NCBI RefSeq assembly: GCF_019391655.1
Contig: NZ_JAHXPQ010000008.1
Span: 124,001-188,000 of the forward strand
Length of the DNA stretch: 64,000 bases
Origin: Mucilaginibacter rivuli
Lineage (GTDB): Bacteria > Bacteroidota > Bacteroidia > Sphingobacteriales > Sphingobacteriaceae
Reading direction: 5' to 3'
In this document: one piece after another, positions 45,901-52,794 of the stretch
Layout: each line of letters opens with the position of its first letter
Numbering within the stretch: position 1 is the stretch's first letter
The notes under the pieces: model-generated
Databases searched by the model: none
What the model was told of the DNA's origin: nothing
The model's input: the letters and a program-made list of their open reading frames with translations, nothing else
Position numbers and translations under genes: made by a program

Positions 45901-48401
45901 CGCACAACAACTACGTGCACCCAGTTATTGGTAAAGAAAGGTATACCGTTCACCTGTAACTCATCCTTACCGCCGCCGCCTGCATCGTTATCATCATCAA
46001 TGGCAAAACGAATTTGTTTGTTTTTAAACTCGATATCAAAACGTTTACCTAAAGCCCCGGTTGTGGTGTTTTTAGTAATAGAACCTTTGCACAACAGGTA
46101 AGCGCTGGTATTATTATCCTGCGGAAGCAATGCTGCAGGAGCCTTCATCCAAAAAGAAACAGAGAATGAGCTTTTATCTAAATATAGCTGATCCTGGTTA
46201 GGGATACGTACCACGTAAATGTTCGGATCGGCAGAAGAAAAATCTAGCCCGTTTTTCAGTTTACCGGTTACACGCACATTATGGCTATCGGCATCTAAAC
46301 CAATGGTACCGGTATTGGCATAAGCGGTAGAGTCGGTTACCTGGCTTGTACCTGCATTTATAGCCTCGTCAAAAGCGTAATAGCCAACTAAACCTTGCGG
46401 GATAACAGGCGGCGTACGGAAGTTCCACACCGTGCCTGTTGCTACACCTTTAGCGTTTGTAGCATCAACACGCCAGTAGTAGGTGGTGTTATCATTAAGT
46501 ACCACCGTGGTGTATGTTGGGGCCGCAGCGTAGGCTACATCAGCCTGTTTGGTAAGTGTATTAGGATCGGTACCCAAATAAACCGAGAATGTTACGGTGT
46601 TACTGCTACCAGTCCATTTTAGAGCTAACTTGCCCGATGTTAAGGCCGCGTATTGGAAACCATTGGTTGGGTTAGGGTTTGCTGTAACCGCAGGCGCCGA
46701 TGGTATGGGCGGTGTAGTGATGGATACCGCGGCAGTATATGACGAAGCATCGGTAGCGTTTACTGCCTTAACACGATAATAATAGGTGGTGTTAGGTAAC
46801 AAACCTGCATTATCGGTATAAGTAAGGGCGTTAGCCGCCGGGTGAAAAATATCGGTATATGTAGTGCCGTTAGTTGAACGTTCCACTACAAAATTATCTT
46901 CATTATCAGAGTTATCGGCCCAGGTTAGTTTAACCGAGCTGTTTGGTGTCGGTGTTTCTGATGATGTGGCCGTTAAAGCCAGCGCGGTTGGCGGCTTGAT
47001 AAACAGCGCGGGTATAGTACCAACCAGCGAGTTCACATACATTTCGATGTTAAGGTATCGGGGGTCTTCGGTACTGAAAGCTACTGCATCGGCCTTGCTG
47101 TTTTTATTGAGCCCGTGGGCATCTTCCCAGGCATCTGGTATGCCGTCGGCATCGCTATCTAATGCAGCCGGGGCGCTAAACACGTTGCCCAAACCACCGT
47201 TGGCCAAGGGCATATCGGTTTCGCGGTAAACGTAAAGGCCCTTGGTACCTTTTGAGCTCACCTCATCAAGCATAAAATTATCAACCTGGTCGCGGCGCGG
47301 AAATATGGCGCCAACACTGTCTATCACATGCTGATAGGCTTGTGCTGCCGTCATGATGGGATAGGCCGTTGGATAAGCAAAAGGCTGTTGCTTAAACGCA
47401 CTGCCCGATATGCCCGGATAACCTACGGTATCAAACGGAACTACAGCACCATCTAAAATTCCGTTCTTGTTATTATCAAAATAGTTACCAGCACCATAGA
47501 TATTGAAGGTTCCTGTTCCGCGCGAGAATGGCGTGGTTTTACTTGGTGGCGTTAAAGGGCCGCCGCAAAAATAGTTGTTAATAACGTTAACCTGCGATAC
47601 GCCATCAGAGCCGCCCATAATATAAGCGTCGCCTGCCCAGCCATAGTTAAAATCCTGATCTAAACGGTTACCGTTACCCCAGTCATAAACAACATTGTTT
47701 ACAAACTCGTTAATGCCCTTTACTTTAGGGTTACGGGTTTTATTACTGATGTACAGGTTTTGTAACAAGCTAACCTTACCGCCATCGGGGGTTTGAATTA
47801 AACCACCTGCAGAGTGGTTTTCCCTGAACAAGCCCTGGCCTATAATAGAGTTTTGTATGGTAATATTATCGGGCGCGTTGCCTTTGTTATCCCAGTTAAT
47901 AGAAAAATCTTCATCCATACCCCATGAAACAGACATGTGATCGAAGATGATATTGGCGCCATGTGCCAATCCGCAGGCATCATTGCCCGAGTTACCTGTA
48001 GCGCCCAACCTTATCCGCAGGTAGCGGCAAATGGTATTATCGGCACCGGTAAAGCTAACGCCTTTATTGAACAGCACAATACCATCGCCGGGAGCTGTTT
48101 GGCCCGCAATGATACAGTTTGATGCTACAGCTACATCTGTAGTGAGTTTAATGATACCGCCTACAGCGAATACAATAATACGGCCCGATTTGCTTACGGC
48201 ATCTCTGAATGAGCCGGTGCCGCTATCGTTAAGGTTGGTAACGATATAAACCTCGCGCGTGGATGCCGCGCGTGGCCCCTGGGCAAAGCGCCCAAAACCC
48301 ATAGCGCCGGGAAAGGCCGGGGTTTGTGCCTGGGCCTGCCAGGCGAATAAAAGTGCCATCAGCAATAATTGACAGCGTTTTAAAAAAGTAGAATTTCTCA
48401 T
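42915..48401 (-). CDS. Giant modular pectate lyase with FN3, LamG, six repeat domains, CBM3-like domains and T9SS signal
   Basis: An exported 1828-residue protein. The ATG at 48401 is chosen because it opens a clear signal peptide (MRNSTFLKRCQLLLMALLFA, ending AQAQ); 44 upstream codons look non-coding. Approximate order: PL1-like pectate lyase 25-465 (FPGAMGFGRFAQG, YIVTNLNDSGTGSFRDAVS, IIFDHMSVSWGMDE); two FN3-like domains 470-660; LamG/concanavalin-like 665-905; six repeats of about 83 residues 912-1408; two CBM3-like modules 1410-1735 (LRYWFTAENF, VRYWFTKEGT); and a type A T9SS sorting domain at the end (LYPNPLTGKQFSLKLTA, then GVYFVTINNQSS). It probably acts on pectin at the cell surface or secreted. 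Confidence 0.9.
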   Translation of the reverse strand: MRNSTFLKRCQLLLMALLFAWQAQAQTPAFPGAMGFGRFAQGPRAASTREVYIVTNLNDSGTGSFRDAVSKSGRIIVFAVGGIIKLTTDVAVASNCIIAGQTAPGDGIVLFNKGVSFTGADNTICRYLRIRLGATGNSGNDACGLAHGANIIFDHMSVSWGMDEDFSINWDNKGNAPDNITIQNSIIGQGLFRENHSAGGLIQTPDGGKVSLLQNLYISNKTRNPKVKGINEFVNNVVYDWGNGNRLDQDFNYGWAGDAYIMGGSDGVSQVNVINNYFCGGPLTPPSKTTPFSRGTGTFNIYGAGNYFDNNKNGILDGAVVPFDTVGYPGISGSAFKQQPFAYPTAYPIMTAAQAYQHVIDSVGAIFPRRDQVDNFMLDEVSSKGTKGLYVYRETDMPLANGGLGNVFSAPAALDSDADGIPDAWEDAHGLNKNSKADAVAFSTEDPRYLNIEMYVNSLVGTIPALFIKPPTALALTATSSETPTPNSSVKLTWADNSDNEDNFVVERSTNGTTYTDIFHPAANALTYTDNAGLLPNTTYYYRVKAVNATDASSYTAAVSITTPPIPSAPAVTANPNPTNGFQYAALTSGKLALKWTGSSNTVTFSVYLGTDPNTLTKQADVAYAAAPTYTTVVLNDNTTYYWRVDATNAKGVATGTVWNFRTPPVIPQGLVGYYAFDEAINAGTSQVTDSTAYANTGTIGLDADSHNVRVTGKLKNGLDFSSADPNIYVVRIPNQDQLYLDKSSFSVSFWMKAPAALLPQDNNTSAYLLCKGSITKNTTTGALGKRFDIEFKNKQIRFAIDDDNDAGGGGKDELQVNGIPFFTNNWVHVVVVRDVTNKKLLMYMNGAQVGTVAITKANSGIGEASALALGNIGELEFLAATNKPAPYKGMLDEVRIYNYVLSTSEITALSSVKNTQSIAFTAIDAKKVHDADFAPVVSATSGLPVTLSSSNTSVATIVAGKVHIVAAGTANIIAAQGGDASYYAAASVSQTLTVSKYDQTITFNTLPVRTVGDTAFNAGAITNSGLVLAYSSSDTSVAKVLNGIIQIKGAGTVLITASQAGDSTFNAAADVSQQLTVNKKEQGITFNALPVKTVGDADFNAGATVSSGLVLVYSSSDTTVAAIVNGLIHINGVGTATITASQTGNAVYNPAADVNQQLTVNKKEQTITFNALPVKIFGDSTFNAGATASSGLALVYSSSDTTVATIVNGLIHINGAGTATITASQTGNAVYNPAADVNQQLTVNKKEQGITFNALPVKTIGDADFNAGATASSGLALVYSSSDTTVATIVNGLIHIKAAGTATITASQTGNAMYNPAADVSQQLTVNKKTQTITFNALPAKTLGDADLLLSATASSGLPVTYSSSNTQVATIVNGAVHITGAGTTQITATQAGNAEYSSAFASQAYTVSGLNLVVQALDGDNGQVNNNNSKPYLKIVNNDLVAVAYNQLTLRYWFTAENFAGINTWIDYAQIGGNNIVMKYVASDLPRNGALGYIEYSFTNNTMLAPNTNSGPIQSRFANKDWANLSESDDYSYQGNPGNYTANPHITLYRNGQLIYGQEPAVIPPVTKVNVSYQSQNSGNNTISTYLAVNNTGNTSLNYADVKVRYWFTKEGTAGLNYFIDYAKLGSNLVSGKFVSLSPALTNADSYFELSFNPSAGVLSPLSNTGNVQYRLAKTDWSAFNTSNDYSYAARTSAMQENSHITVYYQGQLIYGTEPAPVSFSSFAANTALYTSAGQDNYSPAIVLPENVVLYPNPLTGKQFSLKLTADLLNKNIDLKIIDSFGRILQTNSYRSNDGVLNVLLNGQYAPGVYFVTINNQSSIRFLINR
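44175..45665 (-). repeat. Six tandem 249-bp coding repeats in the pectate lyase gene
   Basis: Units of 249 bases encode Ig/cadherin-like domains of 83 residues with the pattern QTITFNALPVKT, SSDTTVATIVNGLIHI, GTATITASQTGN, QQLTVNKK. The three central units (about 44420-45166) are nearly identical at DNA level, which points to recent duplication or gene conversion; the outer ones are more divergent. Confidence 0.9.
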
Positions 48402-48645
48402 AAATGGTTGTTTGGTTGTTGATTGAATTAGTTGAACCCTATGGTATAGGTAACAGGTACTAAGGTGCCGTACCACCGCCAAAAAGCGATAGTACAGCCC
48501 TACCGGAACGCAGGATGCGCCCGGGCAAAGCAAGGTTTTTCATAGTAAAATAGGTTATATAATTATTACAATAATATATATAAAACCGCAAAAACCAATA
48601 CTTAAATCAAAAAAAGAAACCGATTGCATTTTTTTATCGGGGAGG

Positions 48646-48682
48646 CAAAAAAAAGAGAGCCCCTTTGTTTATGAGGGGCTCT
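48646..48682 (-). terminator. Rho-independent terminator of the M20 hydrolase gene
   Basis: Read on the minus strand, AGAGCCCC pairs with GGGGCTCT, and a run of T follows. It begins 4 bases after the stop of the hydrolase gene. Confidence 0.9.
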
Positions 48683-48686
48683 ATTA

Positions 48687-49925
48687 CTACTGTTTATCAA
48701 GCACTTTTAAAACGGTGCCGTATAATATTTCGGTACCCAGGGCAAGGTCTTCATCAGATGAAAACTCCAGAGGGTTATGGCTGATGCCATCTTTACAGCG
48801 TATAAATATCATTCCGTAGTCGCAAGCATAAGATAAGGCCAGCGCATCATGAAAAGGGCCGCTCATCAGTTCGGGAGCGTCAACACCCAAGGTTTCACAT
48901 TCACCACGGATAATGTCTTTTATCCATGGTGCGCAATATCGGGGCTCGCTCATGGTATCAACGGATATCTCGTAAGTTAATTGGTGCTGTTCGGCTGTAG
49001 CCGATATGAGGTCGCGTACTTGTTTCTCGTAGTTGTTACGGCGTTCCAGGTCAATATCGCGCAGGTCGAGTGTAAATACTACCTCTTCGGCAATGATATT
49101 CCGTGAAGCCGGGAAAACATCGATGGTTGCCACTGTACCTACTGTTGGTGCACCAGGTACCTGAGTTACAATATCATTTAAACCTACAATTACTTTCGCC
49201 GCGCCTAATAAAGCATCCTTACGTAAAGGCATAGGTACCGAGCCTGTATGCCCGGCCATACCTTTCAGCTTTACCGTAAGCCATAGTGGCCCTGCTATAC
49301 CGGTAACAATACCGATGGGTTTATTGCCCCAATCCAGCACGGGGCCTTGTTCAATATGTAATTCCAAAAAGCAGTAAATGCTGTTAGCCGCATACTCTGA
49401 TTCTTTGAGCTTCGTTGGGTCACAACCAAAACTAATAAGCGCCTGCTCGCGGGTTATACCGTCTTTGTCGGCACGCTGCAGGTCGCCTTCTTCCAGCATC
49501 CCTAAAATACCTTTAGAGCCAAATAATCCCTTTTTAAAGCGCCAGCCTTCTTCATCGGCAAAGGAAACGATCTCAATGCTACGCTCGGGTTTAATGCCAT
49601 TCTCGACTAAGGTAGTAATGGCCTCTATGGCACATAGCACTCCAGCAACGCCATCAAAACGGCCGCCATAAGGTTGCGAATCCAGGTGTGAGCCGAGCAT
49701 TAGTACCGGTAGTTCGGGTTTGCTGCCATCCAGCCTGCCTATCAAATTACCAAAGTTATCTATATGCGTTTGCATGCCTGCTGCCTGCATCCAGCTTGCT
49801 GCAAGTTCAAAGGCTTGTTTTTCTTCGGGTGAGTGTGCGGGGCGACAAGTACCCGTCTCTCCTATTTTACCGATCAGGCTCATTTGGGTAAAATGCTGGC
49901 TTAACCGTTGTGCGTTTATCTTCAT
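48687..49925 (-). CDS. M20-family Zn-dependent amidohydrolase (allantoate amidohydrolase / N-carbamoyl-L-amino acid hydrolase type)
   Basis: A 412-residue cytoplasmic enzyme. The metal site is readable: His80 in LGSHLDSQPYGGRFDG, Asp91 in the same block, the EE pair near 125-126 in SFADEEGWRF and a later histidine in LELHIEQGPVL (a hallmark of the hydantoinase/carbamoylase branch). AGPLWLTVKLKGMAGHTGSV belongs to the dimerisation domain. The family hydrolyses carbamoyl or ureido amides in purine, pyrimidine or hydantoin breakdown. No catabolic neighbours allow a choice between allantoate and N-carbamoyl amino acids. Confidence 0.9.
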   Translation of the reverse strand: MKINAQRLSQHFTQMSLIGKIGETGTCRPAHSPEEKQAFELAASWMQAAGMQTHIDNFGNLIGRLDGSKPELPVLMLGSHLDSQPYGGRFDGVAGVLCAIEAITTLVENGIKPERSIEIVSFADEEGWRFKKGLFGSKGILGMLEEGDLQRADKDGITREQALISFGCDPTKLKESEYAANSIYCFLELHIEQGPVLDWGNKPIGIVTGIAGPLWLTVKLKGMAGHTGSVPMPLRKDALLGAAKVIVGLNDIVTQVPGAPTVGTVATIDVFPASRNIIAEEVVFTLDLRDIDLERRNNYEKQVRDLISATAEQHQLTYEISVDTMSEPRYCAPWIKDIIRGECETLGVDAPELMSGPFHDALALSYACDYGMIFIRCKDGISHNPLEFSSDEDLALGTEILYGTVLKVLDKQ

Positions 49926-50083
49926 CAGTACATTATATTTTATTCAACAAAGCACAATATAGTAATTTTGTTCATGTACAGATAATAACAGGCATGCGCA
50001 ATTCACCCCGATAAATGACGGGATCATCCCTTTTTTAATTAACTTGCTGAACCTAAGTTTGTACCACACTAAACAACAAGATC

Positions 50084-50542
50084 ATGCAAAAGATAGTTCC
50101 GTTTTTATGGTTTGAAGACCGCGTTGAAGAAGCGCTGGAATTTTACACTTCGGTTTTTACCGATTTTGAAGTAGTAAGCAAACAAGGCTTTGGCGGCGCG
50201 GGCGCGTTCAAGTCGGCAACAGTGCGTATTTACGGGCAAGAATTTATCCTGTTCAGCGCGGGGCCGTTCGCAAAGTTTAGTCCGGCCACATCATTTTTCA
50301 TCAACTGCGAAACACAGGAAGAAGTTGATATGCTTTGGAATAAATTAGGCGATGGCGGCAAACCAAACCGTTGCGGCTGGCTCGATGATAAATTTGGCCT
50401 GACCTGGCAAATAGTACCAACGGCATTGGGCAGGCTTTTGGGTGACACCGACCGTGTAAAAGCCAACCGCGTAATGGAGGCAATGATGAAAATGAACAAG
50501 ATAGTTATTGCCGATCTGGAGAAAGCTTATGATGGCGAATAA
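50084..50542 (+). CDS. VOC-superfamily protein (PhnB-like)
   Basis: A 152-residue protein of the glyoxalase/bleomycin-resistance fold, PhnB type: MQKIVPFLWFEDRVEEALEF, SATVRIYGQEFILFSAGP, TSFFINCETQEEVDMLWNKL and CGWLDDKFGLTWQIVPTALG. These are the conserved stretches of proteins often labelled 3-demethylubiquinone-9 3-methyltransferase-like; they are not methyltransferases by fold. The substrate is unknown. An inverted repeat separates it from the following hydrolase. Confidence 0.85.
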   Translation: MQKIVPFLWFEDRVEEALEFYTSVFTDFEVVSKQGFGGAGAFKSATVRIYGQEFILFSAGPFAKFSPATSFFINCETQEEVDMLWNKLGDGGKPNRCGWLDDKFGLTWQIVPTALGRLLGDTDRVKANRVMEAMMKMNKIVIADLEKAYDGE

Positions 50543-50552
50543 CAAGATTTAA

Positions 50553-50603
50553 TAATGCCTCATATTTATTATTCTATATTTAGGGTAATTTTATGAGGCA
50601 TTA
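50553..50603. repeat. Perfect 12-bp inverted repeat abutting the hydrolase start
   Basis: TAATGCCTCATA (50553-50564) and TATGAGGCATTA (50592-50603) are perfect complements 27 bases apart, and the right arm ends immediately before the ATG at 50604. It may be an operator or the terminator hairpin of the VOC gene. Confidence 0.75.
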
Positions 50604-51554
50604 ATGGAATTAAAGCACAGACGGGCATTAAAAAAATCATTATTTATTTTGATGATTATATTTATCTTGATGAATATAATTGCCTGTTTTCATGCTTATA
50701 AGTTTACACATTTTGACACTTCTGCAAGCTCAAAAACAAAAGACGCAGCTCATCTTTCAGTTTCGGATAAGATAACGACATTATTATTTGGAATAAATAA
50801 CCCTCGGCCAAAGAATAAATGGCTACCTGATAAACCATACGAATCCATCATATTAAAAAGTAACAAACGGATTGAATGCTGGTACATCAAGGCCGAAAAA
50901 CCTATAGGCACAGTAATTTTATTTCACGGATATAGCGGAGACAAATCCGGATCTATAAAAGAAGCGGATGTGTTCCTTAATTTGGGTTACAATACTTTAC
51001 TTGTCGATTTTATGGGCTCCGGCGGCTCTGAGGGCAACCAAACAACTATAGGTTTTTTTGAAAGCCTCGAAGTTAAAACTGCTTTTGACTATATTAAGAA
51101 CACTGGAGAGAAAAATATTATTCTTTTCGGTACATCAATGGGTGCAGCAGCCATAATGAAATGCTTGAATGATTCACAATTAGACGTAAAAGGAATAATA
51201 ATTGAATGCCCGTTTGGTTCGATGCTCAAAACTGTACAGGCGCGTTTTAAACCCATGCATATTCCAAGTTTTCCTATGGCTAATCTACTGGTATTTTGGG
51301 GTGGGGTACAAAATAACTTTAACGCTTTTGGCCATAATCCTATTCAATATGCTAAAAACATCAAATGCCCTGTATTATTGATGTACGGGCAAAAAGACGA
51401 CAAAGTATCCTATAAAGAAATCGAGGATATTTACCAAAACCTGCATAGCCCTAAACAACTTCAATTATTTCCTCTTGCAGGGCACGAAGATTACCTGAAA
51501 ATGTATTCCCAAAAATGGGTTATTGATGTTACTGCTTTCTTATCCTCTCTATAG
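50604..51554 (+). CDS. Membrane-anchored alpha/beta hydrolase
   Basis: A 316-residue protein with one N-terminal hydrophobic segment (about residues 12-30) that is probably a signal anchor. The hydrolase core has the oxyanion strand VILFHGYSGD (104-113), the nucleophile elbow FGTSMGAA with Ser178, an acid in YGQKDDKVS near 265 and the histidine in AGHEDYL near 298. This resembles serine aminopeptidase S33/COG1073 proteins. The substrate is unknown. The start codon abuts the right arm of an inverted repeat. Confidence 0.85.
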   Translation: MELKHRRALKKSLFILMIIFILMNIIACFHAYKFTHFDTSASSKTKDAAHLSVSDKITTLLFGINNPRPKNKWLPDKPYESIILKSNKRIECWYIKAEKPIGTVILFHGYSGDKSGSIKEADVFLNLGYNTLLVDFMGSGGSEGNQTTIGFFESLEVKTAFDYIKNTGEKNIILFGTSMGAAAIMKCLNDSQLDVKGIIIECPFGSMLKTVQARFKPMHIPSFPMANLLVFWGGVQNNFNAFGHNPIQYAKNIKCPVLLMYGQKDDKVSYKEIEDIYQNLHSPKQLQLFPLAGHEDYLKMYSQKWVIDVTAFLSSL

Positions 51555-51736
51555 CAATAGTAACACTCTTTTCACTACAGATGCGTATTTGTACACATAT
51601 CGTTTAACGTAAAATTCTATCCATCCCGTTAAAATACTGATAAAGTACGGTGTTTTCACTGATTAACGACCAAGGGCATAGCTGTAAATTTGTAGCAATC
51701 AACAACGTTACTCAATCAACATCTAACCTTTGCCTT

Positions 51737-51835
51737 ATGATCAAAAACACAGCATCAACAAACAAACCTTATAAAGAAGTATTTGGTTTGCTACTCGTAA
51801 TTATAGTACTCATTTACCTGGCTTGCACTAATTAA
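51737..51835 (+). CDS. Possible 32-aa single-span membrane peptide
   Basis: The frame opens MIKNTASTNKPYKEVFG and continues with a hydrophobic stretch (LLLVIIVLIYLAC) that would cross a membrane once. The ATG at 51737 is preferred to an upstream in-frame ATG because ACCTTTG, close to the -7 promoter box, lies just ahead of it and the extra residues look non-coding. No family is recognised, and short AT-rich frames can arise by chance. Confidence 0.35.
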   Translation: MIKNTASTNKPYKEVFGLLLVIIVLIYLACTN

Positions 51836-51840
51836 TTGCT

Positions 51841-52038
51841 ATGCATCTACCCATGAAAAGCAATCTACTATTAAAAACACAAGAAATGAGAGCCTTTAAA
51901 CTAATGTTTTGCCGGTTGGGTTTTCACAATTGGAGCCAAATGAGTATTAAACATCGCCATTGTAAATGGTGTGCTAAACAACAGGTACTTGATAATTTTG
52001 ATGTGATCCAATATTGGAACGACGTAGAGGCCAAATAA
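51841..52038 (+). CDS. Small zinc-ribbon-like protein (DUF1660-like)
   Basis: A 65-residue frame (or 61 from the ATG at 51853). It contains MFCRLGFHNWSQMS followed by RHCKWCAKQQ, a C-x3-x-H-x-W ... C-x2-C arrangement like the small DUF1660-type zinc ribbons found in bacteria and phages. The acidic tail is short. It starts 5 bases after the preceding small frame. Zinc binding is inferred from the Cys/His pattern. Confidence 0.5.
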   Translation: MHLPMKSNLLLKTQEMRAFKLMFCRLGFHNWSQMSIKHRHCKWCAKQQVLDNFDVIQYWNDVEAK

Positions 52039-52112
52039 CCTTAGTGTTTATTACAGATAATTAAAGCTACCTTCACCAACAGCGGCCTTGTACATTAAGT
52101 GCGGCGTGAATA

Positions 52113-52703
52113 TTGAACAATAGTTTTGATGAACTGATAAATAGTTTTATAGCGGATAATATTGGCATATCAGAAACCTTTTTGAAAGATGCACTGGCCT
52201 TGAGCCTGGCCGCTAACCTGCAAAACTTATACTTTGGTGGAAAACTGAATAATGCCGGAACAGGCAATGAAACACTCGCTGTATTAAATACGCTGGTAAG
52301 GGGCGACAAAATATACTGGCTTGACCGTGCACACAACAATGCTACAGAAAACACGTTTTTCGACCTGATGGACAGCTTTGTATCTCATCTGAACCGTACC
52401 TGCTACACTGGTATTACCGGCTACGAATTTCATTATACCTTATACGAAATAGGCAGCTTTTACAAAAAACACCTTGATCAGTTTAAAAGCAACAGCAGCA
52501 GGCAATACAGTATGGTGATGTATCTTAACGTTAATTGGCTAGCTGTTGATGGCGGCGAGCTGTGCATACACCAAAATGGCGTGGAACAACTCATATCGCC
52601 CATGAACGGAAAAAGCGTATTTTTTAAAAGCAGCGAGTTAGAACACGAGGTATTGCTCTGTAATAAGGCGCGTATGAGTATCACAGGATGGTTGAAGATA
52701 TGA
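52113..52703 (+). CDS. 2-oxoglutarate/Fe(II)-dependent oxygenase (prolyl 4-hydroxylase-like)
   Basis: A 196-residue protein with the facial triad of 2OG oxygenases: His120 and Asp122 in KKHLDQF, His178 in ELEHEVL, and the 2OG-binding Arg187 in KARMSITGW. The beta strand SMVMYLNVNW and the turn VDGGEL are typical of P4H-like folds. A stop lies in frame 6 bases before the TTG at 52113, and no ATG occurs near the N-terminus, so the TTG is the likely start. It may hydroxylate a protein or small molecule. It lies between small genes and the convergent second eCIS cargo gene. Confidence 0.85.
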   Translation: MNNSFDELINSFIADNIGISETFLKDALALSLAANLQNLYFGGKLNNAGTGNETLAVLNTLVRGDKIYWLDRAHNNATENTFFDLMDSFVSHLNRTCYTGITGYEFHYTLYEIGSFYKKHLDQFKSNSSRQYSMVMYLNVNWLAVDGGELCIHQNGVEQLISPMNGKSVFFKSSELEHEVLLCNKARMSITGWLKI

Positions 52704-52794
52704 GGGATAATTATGCACACGCGTGCACCCGTATGCAATTACCTGAAAATATATCCAAAAAAAGAATGGCTTAAAACATTTATAGGTACATGCA

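Noticed and set aside
48402..48533. Extended N-terminus of the pectate lyase
   Set aside because: The extra 44 residues precede a clear signal peptide and contain no plausible leader; the ATG at 48401 is the better start.
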